NCBI GenBank assembly: GCA_903933765.1
Contig: CAIZLI010000186.1
Span: 1 to 9,734 of the forward strand
Reading direction: 5' to 3'
DNA length: 9,734 nt
Origin: an uncultured Bacteroidota bacterium
GTDB taxonomy: Bacteria; Bacteroidota; Bacteroidia; Chitinophagales; Chitinophagaceae
Below are positions 1 to 8,540 of the stretch, one piece after another. The notes under the pieces were generated by a model. The model had not been told where the DNA came from. It saw only the letters and a program-made list of their open reading frames with translations, and ran no database searches. Within the stretch, counting starts at the first letter, position 1. Every line of letters starts with the position of its first letter. Position numbers and translations under genes: made by a program.

Positions 1-3000
1 CTATCCAATTGTAATTGGAGGATAAATTATAACTTGTTAAAATCCAGTCAGTCAATGGGAACTTACTGGTAGGCAAATCATAACGCATTGTAATTTGCTG
101 ATTGTAGAGTGTGTTGCGTCCTCCCTTCAAAATCGCTTCTTTTAAATCACTTTTTTCCTTTTTAGTATCTATACGTCCATCTGGTTCATCTATTCTTGAA
201 TTCAAGTTTGAAATCACATCTATATTTATGGATCTTGTCAGAGGCCAACGAAGATTAAAAATTCGACCCATTGTAAAATACTTGTCAAATGTAGTTTCTG
301 CGACCTCTTTTTGACCATCAAAAGGATTGATAGATCTTGGCGTATACTCCCCAAATTGTCGATCAAAAACAGTTCGATAGCTAATTAAACTTGGGGCGGG
401 TGTAAAATTAAAATCTTTTATCAATGAGAACCAGGATGATTTAGTCTTGATCAATTTTGAAAATGGCTGATAAGACTTGCCAGTATTGTTAAATGTATAT
501 CCAATTGAACCTCGATGCTTGACTACCTGATTTAATTCAATTAAAGGGCTGGTTTGCTGTAACTCAGAATAGGAATAGCTAAAATCAAAATTACTAGGAC
601 TCAACATGGTATTATTTTTACCAGGCAGAAATCTAACATTGGTAAAATTCAAGGTCTTAATGGTGCTTTCGTCAATGGACGCTCTTTTTATCGAATCTCT
701 CCTTGATGCATCTGCATTTTTAATTTGATCTGTATAAAAGACATCCTTATTGAATGGATCAAATTCAGGATTTTCCTGTGTTTTATTTAAACCAGCAAAA
801 ACTGGTACGGAAATTTTAGCTTGCTTAGGCAATAATTTAGCAGCATCAATATTGGTGGCAATGTCCAACTGCGTAAATCCAGTTTTAGCACGTTCGTTCA
901 TTTTTTGTTCTATGCTTCCAAAACCAGTTGATCTATTATTAACCGAGACAGCAATATTACCTAGATCGGCCAAGATCACATCCATTCTACCTATTGCAGC
1001 CCAAGCGCCTCGTTCATCTAAGTTTGAAAGTCTTAATTCATTGACCCAAACTTCTGCATCTATTGGAGTGGAAGAAGTGGTATTTTCAAAGGCAATTAAT
1101 ATACCACGCACTTCTCCTAAATTTGGATTACCCATCACAGAATAAGTATGGTTATTAGCTTGAAGCCTTTCAAACTTTCTATTAAAATTAAAGTTCTGAT
1201 TATCCCTTTCTATTTTTAGTTTGACTAAATCAATTAAATTCAAATTCATTTCATTTTCCAATGGCCAAACATCTCTGACTTCTGAAATTGAATAGGTTTT
1301 TCTTTTAGTCGTAGTTAATGGGATACGAATTTCATAAAAGTTATTTTGAAAATCCTGACCTATTCGAATTACTGCTGTAATCACTCCTTTTTCTATAATG
1401 TCTGGCTGTCTTTTATTTTCTGCATGCAGAAACATGGACAAGTTGCCATAACGACGGATATCAATATTCATCGTTTTAAATACACCTCTTGGAGTTGTGT
1501 TTTTTTGTAAATTATATAATTGAACACTTAATGCTTGTTCATTCTGTAATAAGTTCACTCCATTATTACTTAATAATTGTACACGCTCAATCCCTGGAGG
1601 CACTAAATAATTCACTGGCGTTCTGCTACCATTTTCTTCTAAACTAACTGCAATCGTATTCATTGTAGCTGCAGTAGTTGAAGCTGAAACCAATTTATAC
1701 GCTCCAGAAGTATCTACATCATACATAAACTGTCTCCACTGATTACGCACTAAATCTAGTCTTGCAAAACGAAGTGTAATTGAATCCTCAAAACCTGTAA
1801 GGTACATTCTTAAAAAACGAATAGACTTATAATCTCTAATGCCTCCAATTCTTTTTGCTAAATTAGAGTTAATTGGCACCCTAAATAAATACCAGTTCTC
1901 TACAGATTTAGAACCATCCGCTAAAGTCACACTAACTGTTTTTGAATCGGTCACATACCTTGTTGAATTCACACCTAATCTCACTTTTTTTAAATCAATT
2001 TCGTATTCAAAATAGGCCTCTGTTTCATTTAAATTATTGTCTCTATTCAAATCTTCATTATCAGGTAATAAAGTGGCTGCACTACTAAATTGGCTATTGC
2101 CAGCCAAAGCAGAGTTGCCTTGTGGATTGTTAAAGTATTTATACCTGCTTAAAATATTGGCATTACTTACATCATAACTAGCATCTCGATACCATACATA
2201 GTTATCTGCAGAAGGATCTTTACTGAATTGTTGTGCAATATTACTATTGCTAATTTGACTAATCAAATTAGCCCTTTTTATTCTTTCGTCCTCATCACCA
2301 AGTCCATCAAAACCAATATCCTGAAATTTTCTATCTTCTGGATTATTACTAAATGCATTGGTTACTTGTATTGGCGTCACAGGCACTCTGCCCCAGGTTG
2401 AACTATCAATACTAGCAGGTATTGTAGGAGTTGGCATACCATTTTCATAAAAACGTCTTCCGTCTTTTAAAATATCCTCACTCACATTTCCTAAATTTAA
2501 AAATAATTTCCCTTTAGTGGCCGCAGATCTTATAAAAGGATCCTGAACCCAAAACTCAACATATTCAATAATATTTGTTTCAAAATCTGTTTGATCCAAT
2601 GCGCGCATGATACCACCCCATTTATCTGAAGGCGTCTTACTGTTCCCGTTTGCATCCAAGTCCTTATAATTATAGTTATACGGACCTCTATCTTTTGGAT
2701 AATAACTTAAATCAAAAGTAGGCAATTGAACATCTGTGATATTGGTTGTTCTTTGAGGAAACAATTCATTGGTAAATACCTGACGAACTCTTGGATCACT
2801 TAAAGCTGCTACATTATTTGCTAATGGATTATTGGCACTATTTCGATCTTGTAAATTAGGTTCAATCGTGTACCAAGCTAATCTTGCTCTATTTTTATTG
2901 TAGTCGATTGAATCCGCTAAATAGGCCTCTGGAAATTTTGAAAATTTATCAGGATCAGAATCATTTATTTTGCTTTGAGGCGTGGATGCCAATGTCCAAG

Positions 3001-5557
3001 CATTGAAAGGAAATCTTAAATCTATATTTGTCCTAGTGGCTTCAAAATCGTCTAAATAAACCAATCCTTCAGACCCTTTTCCAATTTGTTGCGCATGTCC
3101 AGGTTTAAGATAAGCAGCTTCACCATATGCCACTATAGATGATTTTGCTTTTGTACTATAAAATGGAAGTTTATCTAAGAGCCTTGTTAAACCAGGCAAG
3201 TCTTTTTTATAGTTAAAATCAAAACCATACATGGAATTTTTAATCGGGTCTGAACCATAATTAGTCTTAATAAAAAATGGTCGCTCGTTTAAACGTGAAG
3301 AGGATAATCCAAAATTAAAATTCTTACTCGCTAAATAATCAATCCTTAAAGCTCTAAATCCACGCTCCTGAAAACCAAAACCTAAATTGTTTTCATAAGA
3401 AACATTCACTGGAATATTCGAACTTAAAATACCAGGATTGATAATTCTTACTGTACCTGAACCATAATCAACCATATAATCAACGCCTTCTTTTAAAATC
3501 TGTCCTCCAGCACGAACGCTCACAGAACCTGGAGGCACATTGAAGGCATTTAAACTAATTTCAGATCCACCAGCACTGCCTTTTACTTGCCCTTCCATCA
3601 CAAAGCGATTCAAGTTCGCATAGGTTTGTGCTTCTGCTTTAATATTTCGGTATAATTGATTGTAGATATATTTTTTTGAAACAGCAGAATCTATTCCTGC
3701 AAAAGCGATGTTCTGTAAATCTTTACCAAAAGGCTCTAACAATGGGAATACGATTCTACCCATACTAGACAAGACCGTATAACCTTCTACATAATCAAAG
3801 ATCCCGTCTGGCTGTGGGTCATTTCGATTGTTCAATTTATCTAATTGTAAAATTTTGATCAATGAAAGGCCTTCATTTGCTTTATTGGTAACTGGTAAGT
3901 ATCTTTTTAATCCAGCACTAGGTTCTTCGTATAATACATTCAATTGAAAATCTTGTTGCTGAATAGCGCCAAACAAATCCAATGAGTATACGTTTTTCAT
4001 CATTAAATCCCAGATAGGTAAATCTGTTCTTTGCGTAGTGGCTTTCAATAATTTTAAATATAAAATTTGTTGTACCCCATTTTTTGGATCCAAGGCAACC
4101 CCTTCCGAAAATTCACCCACTTGATATATTTTACCATTGTAGGCGTATTGAAAAGCAACAGCCAATACTTCATCTGCTTGTAAAGGAATATTTAATGACA
4201 AGAAACCAACTTGTTGATTGAAAAAATATTCATTCTCTGTTAATTTTCTTGCAAATGTGCGTTCATAGTCTTCAGCTGATCTCAAATTGGTACCGGCTAA
4301 AAAACCTGCTACACCAGAAGGTATTCTAGCGTTAGGATTGCCAATAATTTTTGAATACAAACTATTGGCATTATTGTCTGGGAATGGATTATTAGGATTG
4401 GTCTCTAAAGTTTTTCGTTCCGTTCTTAATATTGGTTCACCAAGATCAGCCAAACCAACCACATCTCTGGCGTTGGTTGTTTGACCATTACGATTGGTCA
4501 CCCAAACCTCGATACGCTTAATTTGTATTTGAGAATTAGGCACCGGCAATTTACTCATTACCTTATTGTAATTATTTCTAAAATACTGTGATAGTAAAAA
4601 GTGTCTATTCTCTTCATAGTCGTCTAGTCTTTTTTGGAATCTTTGTGTAGACGATCCTCCCTGTAAGGCCATAGACTGACGTTGCGATTTTTGATTGGCC
4701 ATCACACCAGTCACAAATAATTTACCAAATTGCAATTGGGTCTTCACCCCAAATAAATTTTGCGTACTTGGTATCAAAGTGCTTCGAGAAATATAATTGA
4801 TATTACCTGCTTCGATAAACTTAACAACTTCATCTTTCTTGCCGGTATAATTTAATTTTATCTGATTATCGAACCCAAGATTAGACAAAGAATTTAAATT
4901 AATTGGAAACCTTAGCTTGTCACCAATACTTGCATTCATGCTAAAATTGGTATTGGCATCAAAATCAAATCCACCGTTTCTTCTGGCACGTTCAGGCAAG
5001 GTTGGATTTTTTACATTCTGTCCTTGATACCCAGCCCTGATATTAATTTCTCCAACAGGTTTGATATCAATTTTTAAATCCGATCCTGTCTTCCCAAATA
5101 ATCGATCAAAATAACTATTGAATACTTTTGTTTTAGGTCTCGTGATTTTTCTATTTAATACACCGAGTGAATTAGCACGCTGCATAAAGTAAGCTTGCTC
5201 ATCCTTGCGTGTTTTTAATTTCCAGAACTCGTCAAAACTCAAGGTCGAAGGAAAACGATTGTACCCTGTTCCTAATTTTTCTGTTATATAATATTGTTTA
5301 GTAGTAGGATCATAGTCTACTCTTCTGTTGAGCACACTTGAATCTCTAATATCAAATGGATTAATACTTGGCTGAGATAAAAAGTCCGCACGTCTATCTG
5401 CAATAGGATACCTTAGTTTACCCACCAGTGTATCAGGCGTTTTTTTTGCAGTGGTATCTTTAAATGGTGCAATGATTCTACTAGTATCTTGGGCATGACT
5501 AGTCTGCTTCAATAGAAGTATGCCAGACAACAATAAGATAGTGTGAAAGAATCTCAA
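1..5557 (-). CDS. sprA: SprA/Sov, outer-membrane translocon of the type IX secretion system (3' end cut off by window edge)
   Basis: SprA is the very large outer-membrane beta-barrel through which T9SS cargo leaves the periplasm; it is needed for gliding in Flavobacterium johnsoniae and is called Sov in Porphyromonas gingivalis. The frame is open for 1,852 codons to the left edge; family members have roughly 2,300-2,500 residues, so about 500 C-terminal residues lie outside. Residues 1-22 form a signal peptide (RFFH, then a Leu/Ile-rich core, SHA before Gln23). Family-like segments are YDPTTKQYYITEKLG (82-96), VYLDDFEATRTNIDLRFPF (from about 833), WGGIMR (980-985), EYVEFWVQDPF (998-1008), QDIGFDGLGDEDER (1079-1092) and EVWVNELRLSN (1502-1512), plus a late MRYDLPTSKFPLTDW. 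I found no in-frame stop and no cysteine codon. The start is inferred: no in-frame ATG lies between the ruvA stop and the signal peptide, so TTG at 5557-5555 was chosen; ATT at 5575-5573 is an alternative. It lies 24 bp behind ruvA and is probably co-transcribed. Family identity is secure; the exact start is not. Confidence 0.96.
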   Translation of the reverse strand, partial: MRFFHTILLLSGILLLKQTSHAQDTSRIIAPFKDTTAKKTPDTLVGKLRYPIADRRADFLSQPSINPFDIRDSSVLNRRVDYDPTTKQYYITEKLGTGYNRFPSTLSFDEFWKLKTRKDEQAYFMQRANSLGVLNRKITRPKTKVFNSYFDRLFGKTGSDLKIDIKPVGEINIRAGYQGQNVKNPTLPERARRNGGFDFDANTNFSMNASIGDKLRFPINLNSLSNLGFDNQIKLNYTGKKDEVVKFIEAGNINYISRSTLIPSTQNLFGVKTQLQFGKLFVTGVMANQKSQRQSMALQGGSSTQRFQKRLDDYEENRHFLLSQYFRNNYNKVMSKLPVPNSQIQIKRIEVWVTNRNGQTTNARDVVGLADLGEPILRTERKTLETNPNNPFPDNNANSLYSKIIGNPNARIPSGVAGFLAGTNLRSAEDYERTFARKLTENEYFFNQQVGFLSLNIPLQADEVLAVAFQYAYNGKIYQVGEFSEGVALDPKNGVQQILYLKLLKATTQRTDLPIWDLMMKNVYSLDLFGAIQQQDFQLNVLYEEPSAGLKRYLPVTNKANEGLSLIKILQLDKLNNRNDPQPDGIFDYVEGYTVLSSMGRIVFPLLEPFGKDLQNIAFAGIDSAVSKKYIYNQLYRNIKAEAQTYANLNRFVMEGQVKGSAGGSEISLNAFNVPPGSVSVRAGGQILKEGVDYMVDYGSGTVRIINPGILSSNIPVNVSYENNLGFGFQERGFRALRIDYLASKNFNFGLSSSRLNERPFFIKTNYGSDPIKNSMYGFDFNYKKDLPGLTRLLDKLPFYSTKAKSSIVAYGEAAYLKPGHAQQIGKGSEGLVYLDDFEATRTNIDLRFPFNAWTLASTPQSKINDSDPDKFSKFPEAYLADSIDYNKNRARLAWYTIEPNLQDRNSANNPLANNVAALSDPRVRQVFTNELFPQRTTNITDVQLPTFDLSYYPKDRGPYNYNYKDLDANGNSKTPSDKWGGIMRALDQTDFETNIIEYVEFWVQDPFIRSAATKGKLFLNLGNVSEDILKDGRRFYENGMPTPTIPASIDSSTWGRVPVTPIQVTNAFSNNPEDRKFQDIGFDGLGDEDERIKRANLISQISNSNIAQQFSKDPSADNYVWYRDASYDVSNANILSRYKYFNNPQGNSALAGNSQFSSAATLLPDNEDLNRDNNLNETEAYFEYEIDLKKVRLGVNSTRYVTDSKTVSVTLADGSKSVENWYLFRVPINSNLAKRIGGIRDYKSIRFLRMYLTGFEDSITLRFARLDLVRNQWRQFMYDVDTSGAYKLVSASTTAATMNTIAVSLEENGSRTPVNYLVPPGIERVQLLSNNGVNLLQNEQALSVQLYNLQKNTTPRGVFKTMNIDIRRYGNLSMFLHAENKRQPDIIEKGVITAVIRIGQDFQNNFYEIRIPLTTTKRKTYSISEVRDVWPLENEMNLNLIDLVKLKIERDNQNFNFNRKFERLQANNHTYSVMGNPNLGEVRGILIAFENTTSSTPIDAEVWVNELRLSNLDERGAWAAIGRMDVILADLGNIAVSVNNRSTGFGSIEQKMNERAKTGFTQLDIATNIDAAKLLPKQAKISVPVFAGLNKTQENPEFDPFNKDVFYTDQIKNADASRRDSIKRASIDESTIKTLNFTNVRFLPGKNNTMLSPSNFDFSYSYSELQQTSPLIELNQVVKHRGSIGYTFNNTGKSYQPFSKLIKTKSSWFSLIKDFNFTPAPSLISYRTVFDRQFGEYTPRSINPFDGQKEVAETTFDKYFTMGRIFNLRWPLTRSINIDVISNLNSRIDEPDGRIDTKKEKSDLKEAILKGGRNTLYNQQITMRYDLPTSKFPLTDWILTSYNLSSNYNWI

Positions 5558-5568
5558 GAATAAAGCAT
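5554..5568 (-). other. Four-codon ATG mini-frame overlapping the sprA TTG start
   Basis: On the minus strand, ATG at 5568-5566 opens a frame coding M-L-Y-S and ends at TGA (5556-5554). That TGA overlaps the TTG proposed as the sprA start (5557-5555), giving a TTGA stop/start overlap in the ruvA-sprA gap. Either this is a tiny leader frame that couples ruvA translation to sprA by reinitiation, or the ATG is the ancestral sprA start, put out of frame by loss of one T in the TCTTGAG stretch. With one more T it would read M-L-Y-S-L-R-F-F-H directly into the signal peptide. The geometry is seen in the sequence; the function is inference. Confidence 0.4.
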
Positions 5569-5581
5569 TAAAAATGACTGA

Positions 5582-6169
5582 TTAACAATTTTTGAGGGCT
5601 TGTTTGATTAAAATTTCTAGAGAAACATCTGCTCCCTCTGATTGTATCGCCTTATCAATCGCTTTTTCTGCAACCACTTTCTGAATACCTAATGAGACAA
5701 GTGCTTGAATCGCGTCTTGATGCGGAGTAGATTTACTAAATGTGGAACCACCTGACATCTGCATTGGCAATTTTGCCAATTTATCTTTTAACTCCAATAC
5801 CAAACGCTCTGCTGATTTTTTTCCGATCCCTTTTATTTGTTCTAATTGACGTGCATCCCCTTGCACAATAGCACGGATAATTTCATCTGGTCGCATCCCC
5901 GATAACATCATCCTAGCGGTACTTGCACCTACCCCTGATACACTTATGAGTTGCATAAAAAGTTCTTTTTCATCCTGCCCAAAAAAACCAAACAATACTT
6001 GGGAATTTTCAGTTAAATGTAAATAGGTATGTAGCAACCCTTTCTCTTTACCAGAGATAGATTCATAAGTGTTCAAACTTATATTGACTTCATAGCCAAC
6101 GCCTCCAACATCCACAATCAGTTTAGCTGGGGTCAGTTGGACAAAATTTCCTTGTAAAAATGCAATCAT
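5582..6169 (-). CDS. ruvA: Holliday junction branch migration protein RuvA
   Basis: RuvA binds four-way DNA junctions as a tetramer and loads the RuvB motor for branch migration during recombinational repair; RuvC then resolves the junction. The 195-residue product has the usual family length and domain order. The N-terminal OB-fold begins MIAFLQGNFVQ and contains VDVGGVGYEV (19-28). Two helix-hairpin-helix motifs follow: ISVSGVGASTA (75-85) and IKGIGKKSAERLVLELKDK (112-130). After a short Ser/Thr/Gly linker (about 138-149) comes a RuvB-binding C-terminal domain that includes DAIQALVSLG (152-161). I chose the ATG at 6169 because family members begin MI-F-G; an in-frame ATG at 6211 would add 14 hydrophobic residues unlike the family. 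The gene is divergent from fabH and followed after 24 bp by sprA on the same strand, a pairing known from other Bacteroidota, so it probably leads a ruvA-sprA transcript. I see no clear Shine-Dalgarno sequence. Confidence 0.96.
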   Translation of the reverse strand: MIAFLQGNFVQLTPAKLIVDVGGVGYEVNISLNTYESISGKEKGLLHTYLHLTENSQVLFGFFGQDEKELFMQLISVSGVGASTARMMLSGMRPDEIIRAIVQGDARQLEQIKGIGKKSAERLVLELKDKLAKLPMQMSGGSTFSKSTPHQDAIQALVSLGIQKVVAEKAIDKAIQSEGADVSLEILIKQALKNC

Positions 6170-6195
6170 AGTTGAACCAAAAATAAGGCTTACAC

Positions 6196-6222
6196 AATGA
6201 AAAATGGCCATTTTAGGTCATT
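6196..6222. promoter_or_regulatory. Palindrome in the ruvA/fabH divergent promoter region (candidate operator)
   Basis: The divergent gap between ruvA and fabH (6170-6268) contains a perfect 14-bp palindrome, AAAATGGCCATTTT, at 6201-6214. Flanking arms AATGA (6196-6200) and TCATT (6218-6222) are also complementary, so the symmetry extends to 12 bp per arm with a 3-nt AGG offset on one side. The core lies about 31 bp upstream of the ruvA ATG and 54 bp upstream of the fabH ATG, a position suited to a dimeric regulator acting on one or both promoters. It has no uridine tract, so it does not look like a terminator. I found no convincing pair of Bacteroidota promoter boxes in this gap. A 14-bp palindrome could occur by chance about once in a window of this size, though rarely in this exact spot. 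Confidence 0.4.
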
Positions 6223-6268
6223 CTTAAGCATTTTTTAGGATATTTGTGGCCCATATAAACTAGATATT

Positions 6269-7261
6269 ATGTCCCAAAAGCTGAAAGCAGCAATCACCTC
6301 GGTTGGAGGCTATGTCCCAGAGACCAAATTGACCAATTTTGACTTGGAAAAACTGGTAGATACCAACGATGAGTGGATCAAGAGTAGAACCGGCATTTCT
6401 GAGCGAAGAATCTTAAGAGAACCAGGCAAAGCAAGCTCTGATATGGCTGCAAAAGCTGTCGAAGAAATTCTAAGAAAAAAGAACCTAGACCCATTAGAAA
6501 TAGATTGTATTATTTGTGCCACGGTAACTCCGGACATGGTGTTCCCTGCAACAGCAAATATCATTGGAGATAAAATTGGAGCAAAAAATGCATTTGGATT
6601 TGACCTTGGCGCTGCATGTAGTGGTTTCTTATTTGCTTTAACAACTGGTGCAAGTTTTGTAGAAGCTGGAAGGTATAAAAAAGTGATTGTGGTGGGCGTA
6701 GATAAAATGAGTTCTATTATTGATTATACAGATAGAGCAACCTGTATCATTTTTGGAGATGGCGCTGGCGCAGTTTTATTAGAGCCAAGTGCAGATGAGG
6801 ATGGATTTCAGGATGCTATTTTAAAAAGTGATGGCATTGGTAGAGAATACTTACATATTAAAGCTGGAGGAAGTTTAAAGCCAGCATCGGTCGAAACTGT
6901 CATGGCAAAAGAACATTACGCCTTCCAAGATGGACAACCTGTTTTTAAATTTGCAGTAAAAGGGATGGCAGATGTAAGTGCAGAACTTTTAGAAAAACAC
7001 AATTTAACAGGAGAAGATATTGCATGGTTGGTGCCACACCAAGCAAACTTAAGAATCATTGATGCCACTGCAGACCGTGTTGGTTTGCCTAAGGAAAAAG
7101 TGATGATCAATATTCAAAAATATGGCAATACCACTGCAGCAACCATCCCATTATGCTTGTGGGAATGGGAGTCTCAACTAAAAAAAGGAGATAATTTAAT
7201 ATTGGCTGCTTTTGGTGGAGGATTTACCTGGGGTGCAGCATGGGTTAAATGGGCTTATTAA
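6269..7261 (+). CDS. fabH: Beta-ketoacyl-ACP synthase III (FabH)
   Basis: FabH condenses an acyl-CoA primer (acetyl-CoA or, in species making branched fatty acids, short branched acyl-CoAs) with malonyl-ACP to start type II fatty-acid synthesis in the cytoplasm. The 330-residue product has normal family length and the complete catalytic triad: Cys117 in [11 protein letters not shown], His257 in VPHQANLRI and Asn287 in [10 protein letters not shown]. Other family signatures are [11 protein letters not shown] (33-43), which continues into [17 protein letters not shown] (87-98), [10 protein letters not shown] (162-171) and the C-terminal [14 protein letters not shown]. The ATG at 6269 gives the usual short N-terminus before [12 protein letters not shown]. 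It is divergent from ruvA and 46 bp ahead of the PLP enzyme gene, with no terminator-like hairpin between them. Many bacteria keep fabH beside plsX and rpmF; neither is here, so this is either a standalone or one of several copies. Primer preference cannot be read from the sequence with confidence. Confidence 0.95.
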   Translation: MSQKLKAAITSVGGYVPETKLTNFDLEKLVDTNDEWIKSRTGISERRILREPGKASSDMAAKAVEEILRKKNLDPLEIDCIICATVTPDMVFPATANIIGDKIGAKNAFGFDLGAACSGFLFALTTGASFVEAGRYKKVIVVGVDKMSSIIDYTDRATCIIFGDGAGAVLLEPSADEDGFQDAILKSDGIGREYLHIKAGGSLKPASVETVMAKEHYAFQDGQPVFKFAVKGMADVSAELLEKHNLTGEDIAWLVPHQANLRIIDATADRVGLPKEKVMINIQKYGNTTAATIPLCLWEWESQLKKGDNLILAAFGGGFTWGAAWVKWAY

Positions 7262-7307
7262 TTGTATCTTTAGTAAGTAGCAATCGAATCATTAAAAAAA
7301 CCGCTTT

Positions 7308-8540
7308 ATGAGTCAAAAAAAATTTAAAGGAATTAGTACAGTCACATTGCATACTGCCGGACATGACAATGATAGTTTTTCGCATACGACGCCTATCTAT
7401 GCTACATCAACTTTTACATTTAATTCTGCCGAGGAAGGAATGGAGCGTTTTAAAGGAGAAGATAAATCTAAATTATATACAAGATGGGGCAACCCTACTT
7501 TTGTTGCAGCAGAGCAAACTATTGCAGCATTAGAGTCACATGGCTTGATGAATGAAAAAGGCGAACCATTAGAGTTAAAAGCATTGTTGCATTCAAGTGG
7601 ACAAGCTGCTATGACGACTTTATTTTTTAGTAACCTAAGCGCAGGTGATACATTGATCTCGCATTATTCATTATACGGAGGCTCTCAAGAATTAATGCAA
7701 AAAGTATTGGTAGAAGCTGGTGTGAAAATTGTTTTAATTGATATTCACGATGAACATCTTTTAGTTGAAACCATCAAAGCCAACCCAAGTACAAAATTAA
7801 TTCACCTTGAAACCCCTGCCAATCCTACATTACAGTGTGTGGACATTCAAGCGATTTGCACTATTGCAAAAGCACATGGCATTAAAGTTTCTGTAGACAA
7901 TACAGTAGCAACACCTTATTTACAACAACCCTTTGCTTTAGGAGCAGATTTTGTTTTTCATTCTGCAACCAAGTTTTTAAACGGACACGGATCGGCATTG
8001 CATGGTGTAATGTTGGGTAAGGATCTGGAATTCATGAATAAGAAAGCTTGGAAATGGCATGCGTTAATGGGTGGCAATAGCAACGCTTTTGATGCCTACT
8101 TATTAATACAAGGCATGAAAACTTTAGAAGTTAGAATGGAAAGACATTGTAGCAATACAGCAAAAGTGGCAAATTTTTTAGCAGCACATCCTGCCATTGC
8201 ACAGGTGAACTATACAGGACTTACATCACATCCACACCACGCTATTGCAAAAAAACAAATGAAGCAACATGCACCCTTAATTAGTTTTGAACTAAAAGGT
8301 GGCATTGAAGCTGGAAAGAAATTCATCAACGCCATAGAAGTTTGTACACGTGCAGTGTCATTAGGCACTGTAGATACATTAGTGTCGCATCCAGCAAGCA
8401 TGACGCATATGTCTATACCTAAAGAAGAAAGAATCAAATATGGTATTACAGATGGCTTAATAAGAATGAGTGTGGGCATTGAAAATATCGAAGACCTAGA
8501 AGCAGATTTAGCACAAGCATTGGCAAAAGCATCTTCATAG
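7308..8540 (+). CDS. Trans-sulfuration family PLP enzyme (cystathionine gamma-synthase / O-acylhomoserine sulfhydrylase-like)
   Basis: This is a cytoplasmic Cys/Met-metabolism PLP-dependent enzyme (fold type I) of 410 residues. Visible signatures are Tyr57/Arg59 in YTRWGNPT (phosphate contact from the neighbouring subunit), Gly98-Gln99 in SSGQAAMT, Tyr123 in SLYGGS (stacks on the cofactor), Asp197 in VDNTVATPY, Lys222 in SATKFLNGHG (Schiff base), HPASMTH (361-367) and Arg386 in LIRMSVG (substrate carboxylate). The C-terminal third resembles methionine gamma-lyase, but its hallmark Cys116, Lys240 and Asp241 (Pseudomonas putida numbering) align by eye with Gly125, His251 and Ala252, so methionine degradation is unlikely. 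The YGGS form is seen in cystathionine gamma-synthases and O-acylhomoserine sulfhydrylases, which make methionine precursors. A stretch around 78-91 (GLMNEKGEPLELKA) looks like an insertion relative to the common family pattern. It lies 46 bp after fabH. Family is sure; substrate is not. Confidence 0.9.
   Translation: MSQKKFKGISTVTLHTAGHDNDSFSHTTPIYATSTFTFNSAEEGMERFKGEDKSKLYTRWGNPTFVAAEQTIAALESHGLMNEKGEPLELKALLHSSGQAAMTTLFFSNLSAGDTLISHYSLYGGSQELMQKVLVEAGVKIVLIDIHDEHLLVETIKANPSTKLIHLETPANPTLQCVDIQAICTIAKAHGIKVSVDNTVATPYLQQPFALGADFVFHSATKFLNGHGSALHGVMLGKDLEFMNKKAWKWHALMGGNSNAFDAYLLIQGMKTLEVRMERHCSNTAKVANFLAAHPAIAQVNYTGLTSHPHHAIAKKQMKQHAPLISFELKGGIEAGKKFINAIEVCTRAVSLGTVDTLVSHPASMTHMSIPKEERIKYGITDGLIRMSVGIENIEDLEADLAQALAKASS

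Noticed and set aside
111..1145. Plus-strand open frames at 111-314 and 750-1145 (and another at 4287-4484)
   Set aside because: They are antisense to the continuous, family-matching sprA frame. Their translations have no recognisable domain or credible start context.
6178..6185. TATTTTTG on the minus strand, an exact match to the Bacteroidota -7 box TAnnTTTG, just upstream of ruvA
   Set aside because: It would place transcription start almost on the ruvA ATG, and no TTTG/TTG box lies about 19 nt upstream. In AT-rich DNA such an 8-mer is expected by chance.
6170..6211. An upstream in-frame ATG at 6211 that would lengthen RuvA by 14 residues
   Set aside because: The RuvA family begins MI-F-G at the first strand of the OB-fold, which matches the ATG at 6169. 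The extra residues (AIFHCVSLIFGST after the Met) have no family counterpart, and that ATG lies inside the palindrome.
7265..7272. TATCTTTA between fabH and the PLP enzyme gene as a possible -7 promoter box
   Set aside because: It lacks the final G and has no upstream -33 box at suitable spacing. Co-transcription with fabH across the 46-bp gap is equally likely.
6310..8479. Minus-strand open frames inside fabH (6310-6564, 6916-7110) and inside the PLP enzyme gene (8210-8479)
   Set aside because: They are antisense shadows of strongly conserved genes with intact catalytic residues, and have no domain of their own.
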